A DNA stretch of 64,000 bases from Planctomycetaceae bacterium (GCA_021732785.1 JAKFUG010000022.1:124001-188000); one strand, 5' to 3'; positions 1-8,930 are shown, numbered from the stretch's first letter. Notes: a model not told the origin generated them from the sequence alone. Numbers and translations: made by a program.

Positions 1-161
1 AGCAACTGGTAACACGTCTGCAACAATTCCACCCCGCGGCCGAAGTCTTTCAGACCCTGTTCGAGGCCATTGCCGCCGTCTTCGAGCCGTGCCGCGATCT
101 TCTGCAACTCGGCGAGCGCCGCTTCAAACGATAACGGGGCGGATTCGGCGTCAGCAGTCAT
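1..161 (-). CDS. xseB: Exodeoxyribonuclease VII small subunit (partial, C-terminus off window)
   Basis: Reading the minus strand from an ATG at 161 gives 53 codons that run off the left edge. The peptide begins MTADAESAPLSFEAALAELQ and continues with KIAARLEDGG, GLEQGLKDFGRGVELLQTC. This is the XseB pattern (FEEALxELExIVxxLExGxLxLExSLxxFExGxxLxxxC), a short two-helix protein that binds the large subunit XseA to form exonuclease VII, which degrades single-stranded DNA. Family members are about 75-90 residues, so roughly the last third is missing. It lies upstream of nothing visible on its own strand except purD, which is transcribed towards it; XseA would be expected beyond the window or elsewhere. 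Confidence 0.85.
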   Translation of the reverse strand, partial: MTADAESAPLSFEAALAELQKIAARLEDGGNGLEQGLKDFGRGVELLQTCYQL

Positions 162-213
162 GATGGAAACGTTTTCCAGGCGAGCGTCGCGGCGTCAGCC
201 CGACGTGAAATTG

Positions 214-306
214 GGTTGAGGGTCTAAGGTCGAGAGTTGAGGGTCAGAGAAGATGGCCGAAGTCGCGTTTTTCTGACCCTCAACCTTCGACTCTCAACCC
301 TCAACC
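214..306. repeat. Inverted repeat pair, GGTTGAGGGTC family (H)
   Basis: A 35-base arm at 214-248 (begins GGTTGAGGGTCTAAGGTCGA) is repeated in inverted orientation at 272-306 with only a few mismatches, separated by 23 bases. The arms are built from GGTTGAGGGTC-like words repeated within each arm. It sits between xseB and purD. It can fold as a long hairpin but has no terminator T-tract, and I read it as one of the paired mobile palindromic elements seen throughout the window. Confidence 0.75.
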
Positions 307-318
307 GTTTTCTCGCCG

Positions 319-1596
319 TTACGAAATCACGGCCTTGTCCGAAATATCTTTCCGGCACCACGCCCCGTCCCAGCGGATGCACTTCACGGCCTGATAGGCG
401 TGCAGCTTGGCTTCGCTGACGGTATCTCCCAGCGCGGTGACACCGAGGACGCGGCCGCCGTCGGTGAGGACTTGGCCGTCGACCAGTTTGGTCCCCGCGT
501 GGAAAACCTTCGCATCGGGAAGCAGTGCGGCGTCATCGAGACCGCGAATCGGCAAGTCCTTGGCGTAGTCGCCAGGGTACCCTTCTGCGGCCATGACGAC
601 GCAGACCGACGGCCGCGGGTCCCATTCCAAGGCTTCGATCGCTTCGAGCTTCCCTTCTGCGGCGGCCATGAGAATCGCCGCGAGATCGGACTTCAGCCGC
701 ATCAACACGGCCTGCGTTTCCGGGTCGCCAAAACGTACGTTGAATTCCAGAACTTTCGGCCCGTTGTTCGTGAGCATCAGCCCGGCGTACAGACATCCGC
801 GGAAACTGCGACCGTCTTTGCGGAGTTCATGCACGATGGGGATCAGAATTTTTTCGACGGCCGTGTCGATGAGTTCCGGTGTGAGGACGGGCGTCGGGCA
901 GTACGAGCCCATGCCGCCGGTGTTCGGGCCGGTGTCGCCATCGAAGGCCGCTTTGTGATCCTGGGCGGCTTCCAGCGGAATGATTGTGTGACCGTCGACA
1001 ATCGCCAGCAGGCTCGCTTCCTGACCTTCGAGCCGTTCCTCGATCACGATCCGCTCACCGGCCGCGCCGAATTCCTTGTTGATGAGCATCCGTTTGATGG
1101 CGTCGCGCGTTTCGTCTTTCGAGCTGCAAACGATCACGCCTTTCCCGGCGGCGAGACCGTCCGCCTTCACCACGAAGCGCTCGATCTCCCGTTCGTCAAT
1201 GTAGCTGATCGCTTCCGCCGTGTTGGTGAAGACACGGAAGTCGGCGGTGGGCACGGCGGCTTTCCGCATCAGTTCCTTCGCGAATTTTTTGCTGCCCTCA
1301 AGCTCCGCGGCTTTCTTCGTCGGTCCGAAGACTTTCAGGCCGGCTTTGATGAACTCGTCGACGATCCCGGCGACCAGCGGGACTTCCGGGCCGACGACGG
1401 TCAGGTCGATCTGTTCTTTCTTCGCGAACTTGAGCAGCCCGGCGAAGTCCATCGCGGAGATGTTGACGTTCGTCGCTTCGAGGGCCGTCCCGGCATTTCC
1501 TGGGGCGCAGAAGAGGTGCGTGACCAGCGGCGACTGCTTCAGTTTCCACGCCAGCGCATGTTCGCGACCACCCTGTCCGATGAGCAGAATCTTCAT
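319..1596 (-). CDS. purD: Phosphoribosylamine--glycine ligase (GAR synthetase)
   Basis: 425 residues, the usual PurD length. It catalyses the ATP-dependent joining of glycine to 5-phosphoribosylamine, step 2 of de novo purine synthesis, in the cytosol. The N-terminus MKILLIGQGGREHALAWKL is the Rossmann-like GGREHA signature; an ATP-grasp domain follows with FVVKADGLAAGKGV (about residues 140-153), and the PurD hallmark FNVRFGDPETQ lies near residue 288. Complete and with no odd residues seen. No strong Shine-Dalgarno precedes the ATG at 1596. It is followed downstream by xseB on the same strand with a repeat pair between them, and it is divergent from asd across a gap filled with four REP-like hairpins. 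Confidence 0.97.
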   Translation of the reverse strand: MKILLIGQGGREHALAWKLKQSPLVTHLFCAPGNAGTALEATNVNISAMDFAGLLKFAKKEQIDLTVVGPEVPLVAGIVDEFIKAGLKVFGPTKKAAELEGSKKFAKELMRKAAVPTADFRVFTNTAEAISYIDEREIERFVVKADGLAAGKGVIVCSSKDETRDAIKRMLINKEFGAAGERIVIEERLEGQEASLLAIVDGHTIIPLEAAQDHKAAFDGDTGPNTGGMGSYCPTPVLTPELIDTAVEKILIPIVHELRKDGRSFRGCLYAGLMLTNNGPKVLEFNVRFGDPETQAVLMRLKSDLAAILMAAAEGKLEAIEALEWDPRPSVCVVMAAEGYPGDYAKDLPIRGLDDAALLPDAKVFHAGTKLVDGQVLTDGGRVLGVTALGDTVSEAKLHAYQAVKCIRWDGAWCRKDISDKAVIS

Positions 1597-1630
1597 GAAG
1601 CAATCAATCTCTGGCGGTGCGAGGAACGTC

Positions 1631-1722
1631 GCATCCCGGCTGCTTCCTGGCAGCCGGGATGCTGGATTTCAAGGGACGACTCACCATCGAGCACCCCGGC
1701 TGCGAAGAAGCAGCCGGGGTGC
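1631..1722. repeat. REPIN-like doublet, family A (CCGGCTGC/GCAGCCGG)
   Basis: Two 32-base hairpins at 1631-1662 and 1691-1722, each with stem GCAYCCCGGCTGC / GCAGCCGGGRTGC. The loops differ by strand (TTCCTG type in the left, GAAGAA in the right), showing that the two units are in inverted orientation. Lies in the purD-asd divergent gap. Confidence 0.9.
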
Positions 1723-1891
1723 GGCGTGTGGCGTGCGACCGAACGGGCGAGTATACCGCGGCGGGCGAACCATCTGTAGCGATTGCGCGTCCGTGGGACG
1801 AGATCGCTGCGATCGCATCGGGACCGGACGATGTTAACCCCGTTGCGAGCCACAACTTTCGGCGGGTATGATGGTGAGACAGGTTGCGACC

Positions 1892-1983
1892 GCATCCCGG
1901 CTGCTTCCTCGCAGCCGGGATGCTTTCCTACTTCCATACGTGTTGACAAAAGCACCCCGGCTGTGAAGAAACAGCCGGGGTGC
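1892..1983. repeat. REPIN-like doublet, family A, second copy
   Basis: Hairpins at 1892-1923 and 1952-1983 with the same 32-base unit and inverted loops as the copy at 1631-1722; the unit-to-unit spacing differs by one base. The right hairpin ends 22 bases before the asd start codon, so it may also fold in the asd mRNA leader. Confidence 0.9.
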
Positions 1984-2005
1984 GACTCTCTTAAGGACTT
2001 CTCGC

Positions 2006-3013
2006 GTGTTTGGAACGATGGCGGTTGTGGGGGCCACCGGAGCGGTGGGGCGGATTGCGTTGGAACTGCTCGAACAGCGGCCCGATCTGGCAAAAACGTA
2101 CAAGTTTCTCGCCTCGGCCCGGTCGGTGGGGATGACGATCCGTTTCAAAGGCCACGATCACAAAATCGAACTCCTCGATCACAACGCCTTCAAGGGAATC
2201 GATCTCGTGCTCGCCAGCACGCCCGATGACGTCGCCGCGGAATTTCTGCCGTCAGCGGTTGCCGCCGGGTGCAAGGTGATCGACGAGTCGGGCTATTTCC
2301 GCATGCAGCCCGATGTGGCGCTGGTCATCCCGGAGATCAACCCGCAGGATGCGCTGAATGCCAAAGGGATCATCGCCAGCCCGAATTGCAGCACCACGCA
2401 AATGGTGATGGCCCTGAAGCCGCTGCATGACGCTGCCAAAGTGAAGCGTGTGGTGGTCAGCACGTATCAGGCCGTCAGCGGAGCCGGGGTGCAGGGGACG
2501 GAAGACCTCGTGGAAGGAACCAAGGCGTACCTCGCCGGGCAGCCGTATCAGCAGAAGGCGTTCAAGGCACCGATCCCGTTCAATGCGATCCCGCAGATCG
2601 GCGGCTTCAAGGACGACGGGTACACCAGCGAAGAACTGAAAATGGTGTACGAAACCCGCAAAATCCTCGGCGACGAATCCATTCTCGTCTGCCCGACATG
2701 TGTCCGCATCCCAGTGGCGAACTGTCACAGCGAAACGATTCTGGTGGAGACCGAACGCCCGGTCAGCGTGGAGGAAGCCCGCAAATTGTTCAGCGCGTTT
2801 CCGGGGATCAAAGTCGTCGACGATCCCGATCTGGGCAGCTATCCGATGCCCCACACCTGCACTGGCAGCGATCTCGTCTTCATCGGCCGCATCCGCAAGG
2901 ATTTGTCGCATCCCAACGGTCTGACGTTCTGGTGCGTGAGCGATAACTTGAGAAAGGGCGCGGCCACCAACGCCGTCCAGATCGCGGAGTTGCTGGCGAA
3001 ACACGCGCTCTAA
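2006..3013 (+). CDS. asd: Aspartate-semialdehyde dehydrogenase
   Basis: 335 residues. It reduces aspartyl-4-phosphate to aspartate semialdehyde with NADPH, the branch-point step to lysine/diaminopimelate, threonine and methionine. The N-terminal nucleotide motif MAVVGATGAVG, the active-site stretch ASPNCSTTQM with nucleophile Cys128, and the conserved GYFRMQPDVALVIPEIN and QAVSGAGVQG segments place it in the shorter Gram-positive/archaeal-like USG-1/Asd branch. I prefer the GTG at 2006 because AAGGA lies eight bases upstream; an internal ATG at 2018 would also preserve the Rossmann motif. The leader carries a family-A hairpin. Confidence 0.96.
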   Translation: MFGTMAVVGATGAVGRIALELLEQRPDLAKTYKFLASARSVGMTIRFKGHDHKIELLDHNAFKGIDLVLASTPDDVAAEFLPSAVAAGCKVIDESGYFRMQPDVALVIPEINPQDALNAKGIIASPNCSTTQMVMALKPLHDAAKVKRVVVSTYQAVSGAGVQGTEDLVEGTKAYLAGQPYQQKAFKAPIPFNAIPQIGGFKDDGYTSEELKMVYETRKILGDESILVCPTCVRIPVANCHSETILVETERPVSVEEARKLFSAFPGIKVVDDPDLGSYPMPHTCTGSDLVFIGRIRKDLSHPNGLTFWCVSDNLRKGAATNAVQIAELLAKHAL

Positions 3014-3061
3014 CTTTTATCGAACGCCATCGCTGGAATCCGCCAAGCGCACCGGTTGGAG

Positions 3062-4273
3062 TTACTCTTTCGCGGCGGTTTCCGAGGTCGACAGAATCAA
3101 CGGGACTTCGATCTTTTTCCCGCCGCGCATCACCGTCAGCACGACTTCATCGCCTGGCGATTTCTGCTCGATGTAACTCAGCAGGTCCGCCGTCGAGGCC
3201 ACTTTCTCGGCATCGACGGCGACAATGAGATCCCCCGCTGTGCGGTCGATGACTTCACTTGTAAACGGTCCGCGGCGGGTCCGTTTGACTTCGGCACCGC
3301 GAAGGCCGGCTTTCGCAGCGGGGCCGTCCGGTCGAATTTTCGTGATCCGCAGCCCGGTTTCCGTCGGAAGGACATCAATAATCCCCGTTTCCGGACGGAT
3401 GACGCGGCCGCGGGTCAACAACTGCGGCACCACGCGGGAGATGATGCTCACGGGAATCGCAAACCCGACACCCGCCGATTGTCCGCTGGTGGTTGCAATG
3501 GCGGTATTGATGCCAATCAGACGACCATGCGTGTTGAGCAGCGGTCCGCCGGAACTACCGGGATTGATCGCGGCATCGATCTGAATGATCGTCTTGATTT
3601 CCCAGTTGCCGTGAATCTGCAGCGAGCGATCCAGACTGGAAATAATGCCGGTGGTCAGCGTGCGTTCCAGTCCGAACGGATTGCCGAGCGCGAAGACCCG
3701 CATGCCGACTTTCAGGTGCTTCGAATCGCCGAATTCGACGGGGAACAGTTCGTCTGCCGCAGCGTCGATTTTGATGACCGCGAGATCGTTGAGCGGATCG
3801 GCACCGACTTTCGTTGCCGTGTAGCTTTCACCGTTGAAGAGGGCCACATCGATTTGCTTGGCATCTTTGACCACATGGTAATTGGTAACGATGTGGCCTT
3901 CGGTGTCGATCACGGCTCCCGATCCGGCACCCTCTCCCTGCACGGACAGAACGAGCCCGTTGCGGACGATCTTCGAGGTGATGTTCACCACGCTGCGGTT
4001 GACGGCTTCGTAAACCGCCGTGTTGACTTGCTCTTCCGCGGTCAGGCCACCGGCGTCCATGGTCCGCGACAGACCCGGATAAATACGGTCAATCGGGGCG
4101 ATCATCGGGGCGGATCGATCCTGGGCATCCGCATGATCCAAGGAGCGGCCATTCACCAGCCAGACCGTCAGGAGGCTGCTGAGACAACCGGTAATCAAGC
4201 AAGGGGCAAGCCAGCGCATGGGTGAAGGTTTCCTCTCGGCCGCATCCGGCACGGCAGTTGCGGATGCGGACAT
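3062..4273 (-). CDS. HtrA/DegQ-like trypsin-family serine protease, membrane-anchored
   Basis: About 403 residues from the ATG at 4273. One hydrophobic segment (PCLITGCLSSLLTVWLV) near the N-terminus acts as signal anchor, putting the protease domain outside the cytoplasmic membrane. Catalytic triad: His133 in TNYHVV, Asp163 in NDLAVIKI, Ser241 in NPGSSGGPL. A single C-terminal PDZ domain follows (about residues 280-400), so the layout is DegS-like rather than DegP-like. The serine motif is GSSGG instead of the commoner GNSGG. A second start, ATG 4219 (MRWLAPC), has a GAGAGGA-type ribosome site and is equally plausible. Divergent from the phosphofructokinase gene. A two-PDZ relative lies at 36815-38305. 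Confidence 0.92.
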   Translation of the reverse strand: MSASATAVPDAAERKPSPMRWLAPCLITGCLSSLLTVWLVNGRSLDHADAQDRSAPMIAPIDRIYPGLSRTMDAGGLTAEEQVNTAVYEAVNRSVVNITSKIVRNGLVLSVQGEGAGSGAVIDTEGHIVTNYHVVKDAKQIDVALFNGESYTATKVGADPLNDLAVIKIDAAADELFPVEFGDSKHLKVGMRVFALGNPFGLERTLTTGIISSLDRSLQIHGNWEIKTIIQIDAAINPGSSGGPLLNTHGRLIGINTAIATTSGQSAGVGFAIPVSIISRVVPQLLTRGRVIRPETGIIDVLPTETGLRITKIRPDGPAAKAGLRGAEVKRTRRGPFTSEVIDRTAGDLIVAVDAEKVASTADLLSYIEQKSPGDEVVLTVMRGGKKIEVPLILSTSETAAKE

Positions 4274-4609
4274 TGCTGCCGCGGGGAGCGCGAAGAAGTG
4301 ACCGCCCCGGCGCAGGCAGGAGCCGATATAAACCCTCGAACAGAAACACTCAAGGTGGATTTCCGCGAATCGGACGACGATCGCTGAAGCCCCCACATCG
4401 CTGTGCCTGACAATTGGGCTACAAACGCCCGGTTTTCTCGCATTTTCGTATCTGACAAGTCTTATCCTTACAAACACTTACGGGAAGTCCCTTGCGGACT
4501 TTCCCAAACCTTGCAGACAATAGTCGCACGGGGCGGTGGAAAAAAAACGGCACGCGGCGGTGTTCAACCCTGCCGTTGCATTTGGTCATGACGAGAATGG
4601 GAAAACGGT

Positions 4610-5989
4610 ATGCGTCGCATCGCGATTTTAACGGCCGGTGGAGACACCCCTGCGCTGAACTCCACGATCTTCGGGGCCGTGGAACGGGCCAATGAACGCG
4701 GCATCGAAATGATGGGCATCATTCGCGGTTTCGCCGGAGTGGTCGACCCCCGCCTGCCGCATGTACGGCTGAATCCGTTGCTGTCGACCATTCCCGAACT
4801 CGATCCAACCCACGGCGGTTCGCTGCTCGGGTCGTCGCGAACGTACGTCGATCCCGAGCAACTGGAACTCCTGGCGGAAATCACGCCGCGTCTCAAAAAA
4901 CTGGGAATCGAAGGCCTGATTTGCGTCGGCGGCGACGGCACCATTGCCGGGATGCAGCCCCTGTCGGAACACTTCCCCTGCGTCCTGGCACCGAAGACCA
5001 TCGATAACGATCTCGGTTTGAACTATATCGATGAACCCAACGAGTGGACCAAGGAAGACAGCGATAACGGCGGCAAGAACGTCTTTCTCCGCCCGCCGCG
5101 ACGGGAAGTGATCGAACTCGAAGACATCGTCAACTTCGCCACGCCGGGGTATGCGACCGCCGTGTTCGTGGTGGTGCAAGGGATCGAACGCATCCGTACG
5201 ACGGCGGAAAGCCATCGCCGGATTGCGATCATCGAAGTGATGGGACGCGATTCCGGATTCATTCCGCTCGGGTCCGCATACGGTCAGCCGGATATCATTC
5301 TGATCCCCGAAGTCCCGCTCGATATGGATCATCTCGAACAACGGGTCGCGGAATTGTACGACCTGCAGAAGCACGTGGTGATCGTCGTTGGCGAAGGCGT
5401 CCGCGATCAATCGGGCCGGCAACTTGGCGCTCAGACCAAGAGCTACGACCCCGCTGGCAATGTGGTCTACAGCGGTGCCGCGGAAGAATTGAAGCGGCTG
5501 CTGGCCATGCGGTTCGGCGATGAATTCTTCGGCAGCCGCCGGAAACACGAATCCGCCGACTCGGTGATTTTCACTCGTAAAGTCGGCCACACCCAGCGGG
5601 GCGGACGGCCGATCAAGTTCGATCGCTTCTTCGCGGCGCAACTCGGCGGCAAGGCGGTCGATCTCATCGCCGAGAACCAGAATAATCACATCGCGACATT
5701 GCAGTGGTCGCGGACGCAGGGCTTCACGCTCGCATCGCTGGCGGCCAACAAATTGCGCGATCAGTGGAAGAAAATTCATCCGCGGCGAGTCCATCCGTCG
5801 TTGTACGACCCCCAGCGCTTCCAGCCGTCACGGCTCGGCAAAGAGTACCTGATGACGATTCTGTCGAACGCCATCGGCAACGATGACATGGAAGAATTGC
5901 GGGTGGAAATGTTCGCCCCCGGGAAACTGTCGACCCGCTATCAAAGCGTGAATATCGACATCCAACGCCGGATCGAGACGCTGAAGTAA
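4610..5989 (+). CDS. pfkA: 6-phosphofructokinase, long form with ATP-type glycine and PPi-clade lysine
   Basis: 459 residues, about 140 longer than E. coli PfkA. It phosphorylates fructose 6-phosphate in glycolysis. The N-terminal MRRIAILTAGGDTPALNSTI, GGDGT at 107-111 and PKTIDND at 128-134 are the phosphoryl-donor and substrate loops. Glycine in GGDGT (E. coli position 104) is the ATP-type residue, whereas lysine in PKTIDND (position 124) is found in PPi-type enzymes and in plant ATP-PFKs; the combination resembles the plant-type, ATP-dependent branch of the PPi clade. Donor preference is therefore inferred as ATP but not certain. MGRDSGFI and the GHTQRGG-like VGHTQRGGRP are also present. 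Divergent from the HtrA gene. Confidence 0.92.
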   Translation: MRRIAILTAGGDTPALNSTIFGAVERANERGIEMMGIIRGFAGVVDPRLPHVRLNPLLSTIPELDPTHGGSLLGSSRTYVDPEQLELLAEITPRLKKLGIEGLICVGGDGTIAGMQPLSEHFPCVLAPKTIDNDLGLNYIDEPNEWTKEDSDNGGKNVFLRPPRREVIELEDIVNFATPGYATAVFVVVQGIERIRTTAESHRRIAIIEVMGRDSGFIPLGSAYGQPDIILIPEVPLDMDHLEQRVAELYDLQKHVVIVVGEGVRDQSGRQLGAQTKSYDPAGNVVYSGAAEELKRLLAMRFGDEFFGSRRKHESADSVIFTRKVGHTQRGGRPIKFDRFFAAQLGGKAVDLIAENQNNHIATLQWSRTQGFTLASLAANKLRDQWKKIHPRRVHPSLYDPQRFQPSRLGKEYLMTILSNAIGNDDMEELRVEMFAPGKLSTRYQSVNIDIQRRIETLK

Positions 5990-6027
5990 GCGATCACGGC
6001 CGTCACTTTCCCGCTGATTGTAAAGAT

Positions 6028-6051
6028 GCCGCGAAAGACGAATTTCGCGGC
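6028..6051 (+). terminator. Hairpin downstream of phosphofructokinase
   Basis: Perfect 9-base stem GCCGCGAAA / TTTCGCGGC with a 6-base loop, 39 bases after the pfkA stop. It lacks a run of T, so termination there is only suggested by position. Confidence 0.4.
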
Positions 6052-6241
6052 GTTGAGCATTTCCGTTACGCGTGTTTGACGGACAGCCGCGGGCAAGTTC
6101 GCGACGCATTTCGAATCCTGAGACGCGGCCCATTGCCGCCACACGCACGCATCGGTAATCTTGGATCGAACCGAACGGAGAACCGCGCTCTGGGGCTGTT
6201 CCTCGTTCCGCAAGATTGAAGGTTTCGATGGGAGTCTGTCT

Positions 6242-7462
6242 GTGATCCGATTTGCTTTCCTCTGGTTGTGTTGCGTCTCCGCAGCAAGCGCCGGCGACTG
6301 GCCCGAGTTCCGCGGTCCCGGTCAGCAGGGCCATTCCGACGAAAAGAATCTGCCGGTCACGTGGAGTGAAACCGAGAACGTTGCGTGGAAGACCGACATT
6401 GACGGGTTGGGATGGTCGTCCCCGTCGATCGTGGGCAAAGGCGTCTGGATCACCACCGCACTCGAGAACGGCAAGTCGTTGCGGCTCGTCGGCCTCGATC
6501 GCGACACCGGCAAAATTGTCCGTGATGTCGAAGTCTTTCAGAAAGAAGAGCCGGGCAAAATCCACGGGAAGAACAGCCATGCGTCGCCGTCACCGGTCAT
6601 TGAAGGGGATCGCATCTATCTTCATTACGGTCGGCATGGCACCGCGTGCTACACCACCAGCGGCGAAGAAGTCTGGAAGACCGAACTGACGTATGAACAT
6701 CGTCACGGCCCCGGAGGTTCGCCGGTGTTATTCCAGGACTTGCTGATCATCAATTGCGACGGGACCGACACGCAGTATGTGGTCGCGCTCAACAAGCATA
6801 CGGGCAAGGAAGTCTGGAAAAAGCTCCGCAGCGAGAACAAGGAAGATCCCGGACGGATGGCGTATTCCACACCAATTCTCACGATGGTCGACGGACAGCC
6901 ACAACTCATCAGCAGCGGCGGGGAATGGACCATCGCGTACGAACCGGCCACCGGCAACGAAATCTGGCGGTTCCGCTATCCGAAGGGTTACTCGAACGTC
7001 CCGCGCCCGGTCACCGGCTTCAACATGACGTTCGTGAGTTCGGGGTACGACAACCCCGTCTTTTACGCCCTGAAGCTCGGCGGTCAAGGCGATATCACCG
7101 ACACACACGTCGCCTGGAAGATCACTAAGGGTGCCCCGCGGAATGCGTCTCCCATCATTGTTGGCGAGGAAATCTACATCGTGAACGACAACGGCATTGC
7201 CACGTGTTTCGATGCGAAATCGGGTGAACAACACTGGCAGCAGCGGATCGGCGGCGATTTCTCCGCGTCTCCGCTGTATGCCGATGGTCGCATTTATCTG
7301 CTCGACGAAAAGGGCAAGACGACAGTGATTGCCCCCGGCAAGGAATACACGGCGCTCGCGGAAAACGAACTCCCCGGCCGGACGTTGGCGTCGATCTCCA
7401 CGGCCGATGGGTCCCTCTTTTTTCGCACCGATACCGCGTTGTATCGGTTGCAGAAGAAGTAG
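6242..7462 (+). CDS. Exported PQQ-like beta-propeller protein
   Basis: 406 residues from a GTG at 6242, chosen because GGGAG lies seven bases upstream and the protein then begins with a classical signal peptide (IRFAFLWLCCVSAASAG) followed by the planctomycete opening DWPEFRGPGQQG. Repeated blades carry PQQ-type motifs such as YALKLGGQGD, LNKHTGKEVWK, YEPATGNEIWR and FDAKSGEQHWQ. Relatives are annotated as PQQ-binding-like or BamB-like propellers; there is no dehydrogenase catalytic set here, so it is more likely a binding or scaffold protein outside the cytoplasm. Substrate unknown. Same direction as the GDSL hydrolase 183 bases downstream. Confidence 0.88.
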   Translation: MIRFAFLWLCCVSAASAGDWPEFRGPGQQGHSDEKNLPVTWSETENVAWKTDIDGLGWSSPSIVGKGVWITTALENGKSLRLVGLDRDTGKIVRDVEVFQKEEPGKIHGKNSHASPSPVIEGDRIYLHYGRHGTACYTTSGEEVWKTELTYEHRHGPGGSPVLFQDLLIINCDGTDTQYVVALNKHTGKEVWKKLRSENKEDPGRMAYSTPILTMVDGQPQLISSGGEWTIAYEPATGNEIWRFRYPKGYSNVPRPVTGFNMTFVSSGYDNPVFYALKLGGQGDITDTHVAWKITKGAPRNASPIIVGEEIYIVNDNGIATCFDAKSGEQHWQQRIGGDFSASPLYADGRIYLLDEKGKTTVIAPGKEYTALAENELPGRTLASISTADGSLFFRTDTALYRLQKK

Positions 7463-7524
7463 GCGGTACTAATGATCCCGCAGAGATCAATGATGCTGGC
7501 CGTTGGTTGATCGCTGCGTATTCC

Positions 7525-7570
7525 GGCCCAACGGGCCATCCGTTCCCATAGCCAGGGCCATCGGCCCTGG
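7525..7570. repeat. Two-hairpin palindromic element, GGCCC family (M)
   Basis: Adjacent hairpins GGCCCAACGGGCC (7525-7537) and CCAGGGCCATCGGCCCTGG (7552-7570) in the gap between the PQQ protein and the GDSL hydrolase. No T-tract follows. Arms are less alike than in other families, so classing it with the REPIN-like elements is tentative. Confidence 0.6.
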
Positions 7571-7645
7571 ATTTCATGTCGCGAGTTTTGTTTTTCAGCA
7601 AAATATCGCCCGATTCCCCAAGAGATTCTCACACGAAGGCCGCTC

Positions 7646-8899
7646 ATGATCACCCGATGGACACACAGTCTGGCATGGTTTCTGGTGGCGCTCGTCGCCG
7701 TGAACGTTGCCTCGGCTCAGGATTTCTTCTTCAAGCCGAACGACCGCATTGTCTTCCTTGGCGACAGCATCACCGAACAGTATCAGTACTCGACCGACAT
7801 CGAGCTCTACCTCACCACGCGGTTTCCGGAATGGAATCTCACGTTCATCAATGCGGGCATCAGTGGCGATACGGCTACAGGCGGCGCGGGCCGGTTTGCA
7901 TCGCATGTGCTGGCTGAAAAGCCGACCTGTATCACGATCAACTTCGGCATGAACGACGGCGGATACGGGGCATTCGACGCCAACCGCAACAAGCAATATG
8001 TGGACAACACCGTGAAGATGCTCACCGCGGCGAAGGAGGCCGGCGTGCGCGTCGGGCTGGTGTCGCCGAATGCCGTCGACCGCCGCGTGCAGGAACGGTT
8101 CAAACTGTATCTGGAAACCCAGAAAGAGTTCTATGCGCCGCTGAAAGACTTGGCCGCCATGAACGGTGCGGCATTCGCCGATCAGTATGCGACCACGCGC
8201 AAGGCTCTGGAAAAGATGGAAGCGGACAAGGCGGATAAGGTCATTCCGTTCGGCGATGGTTTCCACACCTCGCCCAACGGCGGGATGTTCATGGCGCATG
8301 CGATTCTCACCGGGCTCAATGCTCCAGCACTCGTCAGCAATGCGACGGTCGATTTTGCCGCGGGGTCAGTCACTGGTGAGAACTGCAAAGTCGCCGGATT
8401 TGCAAAGACGGCACCCGATGCGGCGAAAGGATTTGTCTTCCAAAGGACCGATCATGCTTTGCCGCTGCCCATTCAGCCCGATTGGCAATCTCTGTTGCCG
8501 TACATGAATGAATTGAGCGATCTGAACGTGTACGGTTTGAAAGTCGCGGGATTGGAAGCGGGCAATTATGTCGTTGGGATTGATGGTGTCGAAGTTGCAA
8601 CATTCACCGCCGAGGAACTTGGCAAAGGGGTGAATCTCGGCAACATCTCCAAGGGGCCGGTGTTCGATCAGGCGCAGAAGGTGTTCAATCTGATCAATCA
8701 GAAGAACGGCATCGTCCATCAGCGCTTCCGGGGCGTGGTGATGTTCAGCAACCCGCCCGATTGGCTCGCCGATGTTGCGGCTGAACGGAAGCCGATCGAA
8801 CTCAAAAAGCGGATGGACATGATCGAGGCGAAGCAGGCCGAGATTTATGCCGCCGTCAAACCAGTGCAGCGCCAATTCACCGTGAAGAAGGCGAATTGA
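7646..8899 (+). CDS. Secreted SGNH/GDSL-type hydrolase
   Basis: 417 residues with a signal peptide (HSLAWFLVALVAVNVASA) and cleavage before QDFFF. The GDSL block is IVFLGDSITEQ, with the nucleophile Ser41; block III is NFGMNDGGY and the catalytic Asp/His block is GDGFHTSPNGG. The SGNH fold occupies roughly residues 30-235; the remaining 180 residues form a second, all-beta looking region with no recognised catalytic motif (contains LNVYGLKVAGLEAGNY). Such exported esterases in planctomycetes are thought to act on acylated polysaccharides, but substrate cannot be read from the sequence. It is followed by a bidirectional terminator and the convergent tolC-family gene. Confidence 0.92.
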   Translation: MITRWTHSLAWFLVALVAVNVASAQDFFFKPNDRIVFLGDSITEQYQYSTDIELYLTTRFPEWNLTFINAGISGDTATGGAGRFASHVLAEKPTCITINFGMNDGGYGAFDANRNKQYVDNTVKMLTAAKEAGVRVGLVSPNAVDRRVQERFKLYLETQKEFYAPLKDLAAMNGAAFADQYATTRKALEKMEADKADKVIPFGDGFHTSPNGGMFMAHAILTGLNAPALVSNATVDFAAGSVTGENCKVAGFAKTAPDAAKGFVFQRTDHALPLPIQPDWQSLLPYMNELSDLNVYGLKVAGLEAGNYVVGIDGVEVATFTAEELGKGVNLGNISKGPVFDQAQKVFNLINQKNGIVHQRFRGVVMFSNPPDWLADVAAERKPIELKKRMDMIEAKQAEIYAAVKPVQRQFTVKKAN

Positions 8900-8930
8900 T
8901 TTCCGCGACGGTCCATCATGGCCAATGAAG

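Noticed and set aside
400-1779. 459-codon open frame antisense to purD
   Set aside because: It mirrors the codon pattern of purD in a GC-rich genome, has no recognisable domains and runs into repeat DNA.
1631-1983. CRISPR-like array of hairpins
   Set aside because: Units alternate in orientation and come in pairs, spacers are not of uniform length, and no cas gene is present.
3056-4225. 389-codon open frame antisense to the HtrA gene
   Set aside because: Shadow frame of a well-supported gene, with no motif or ribosome site of its own.
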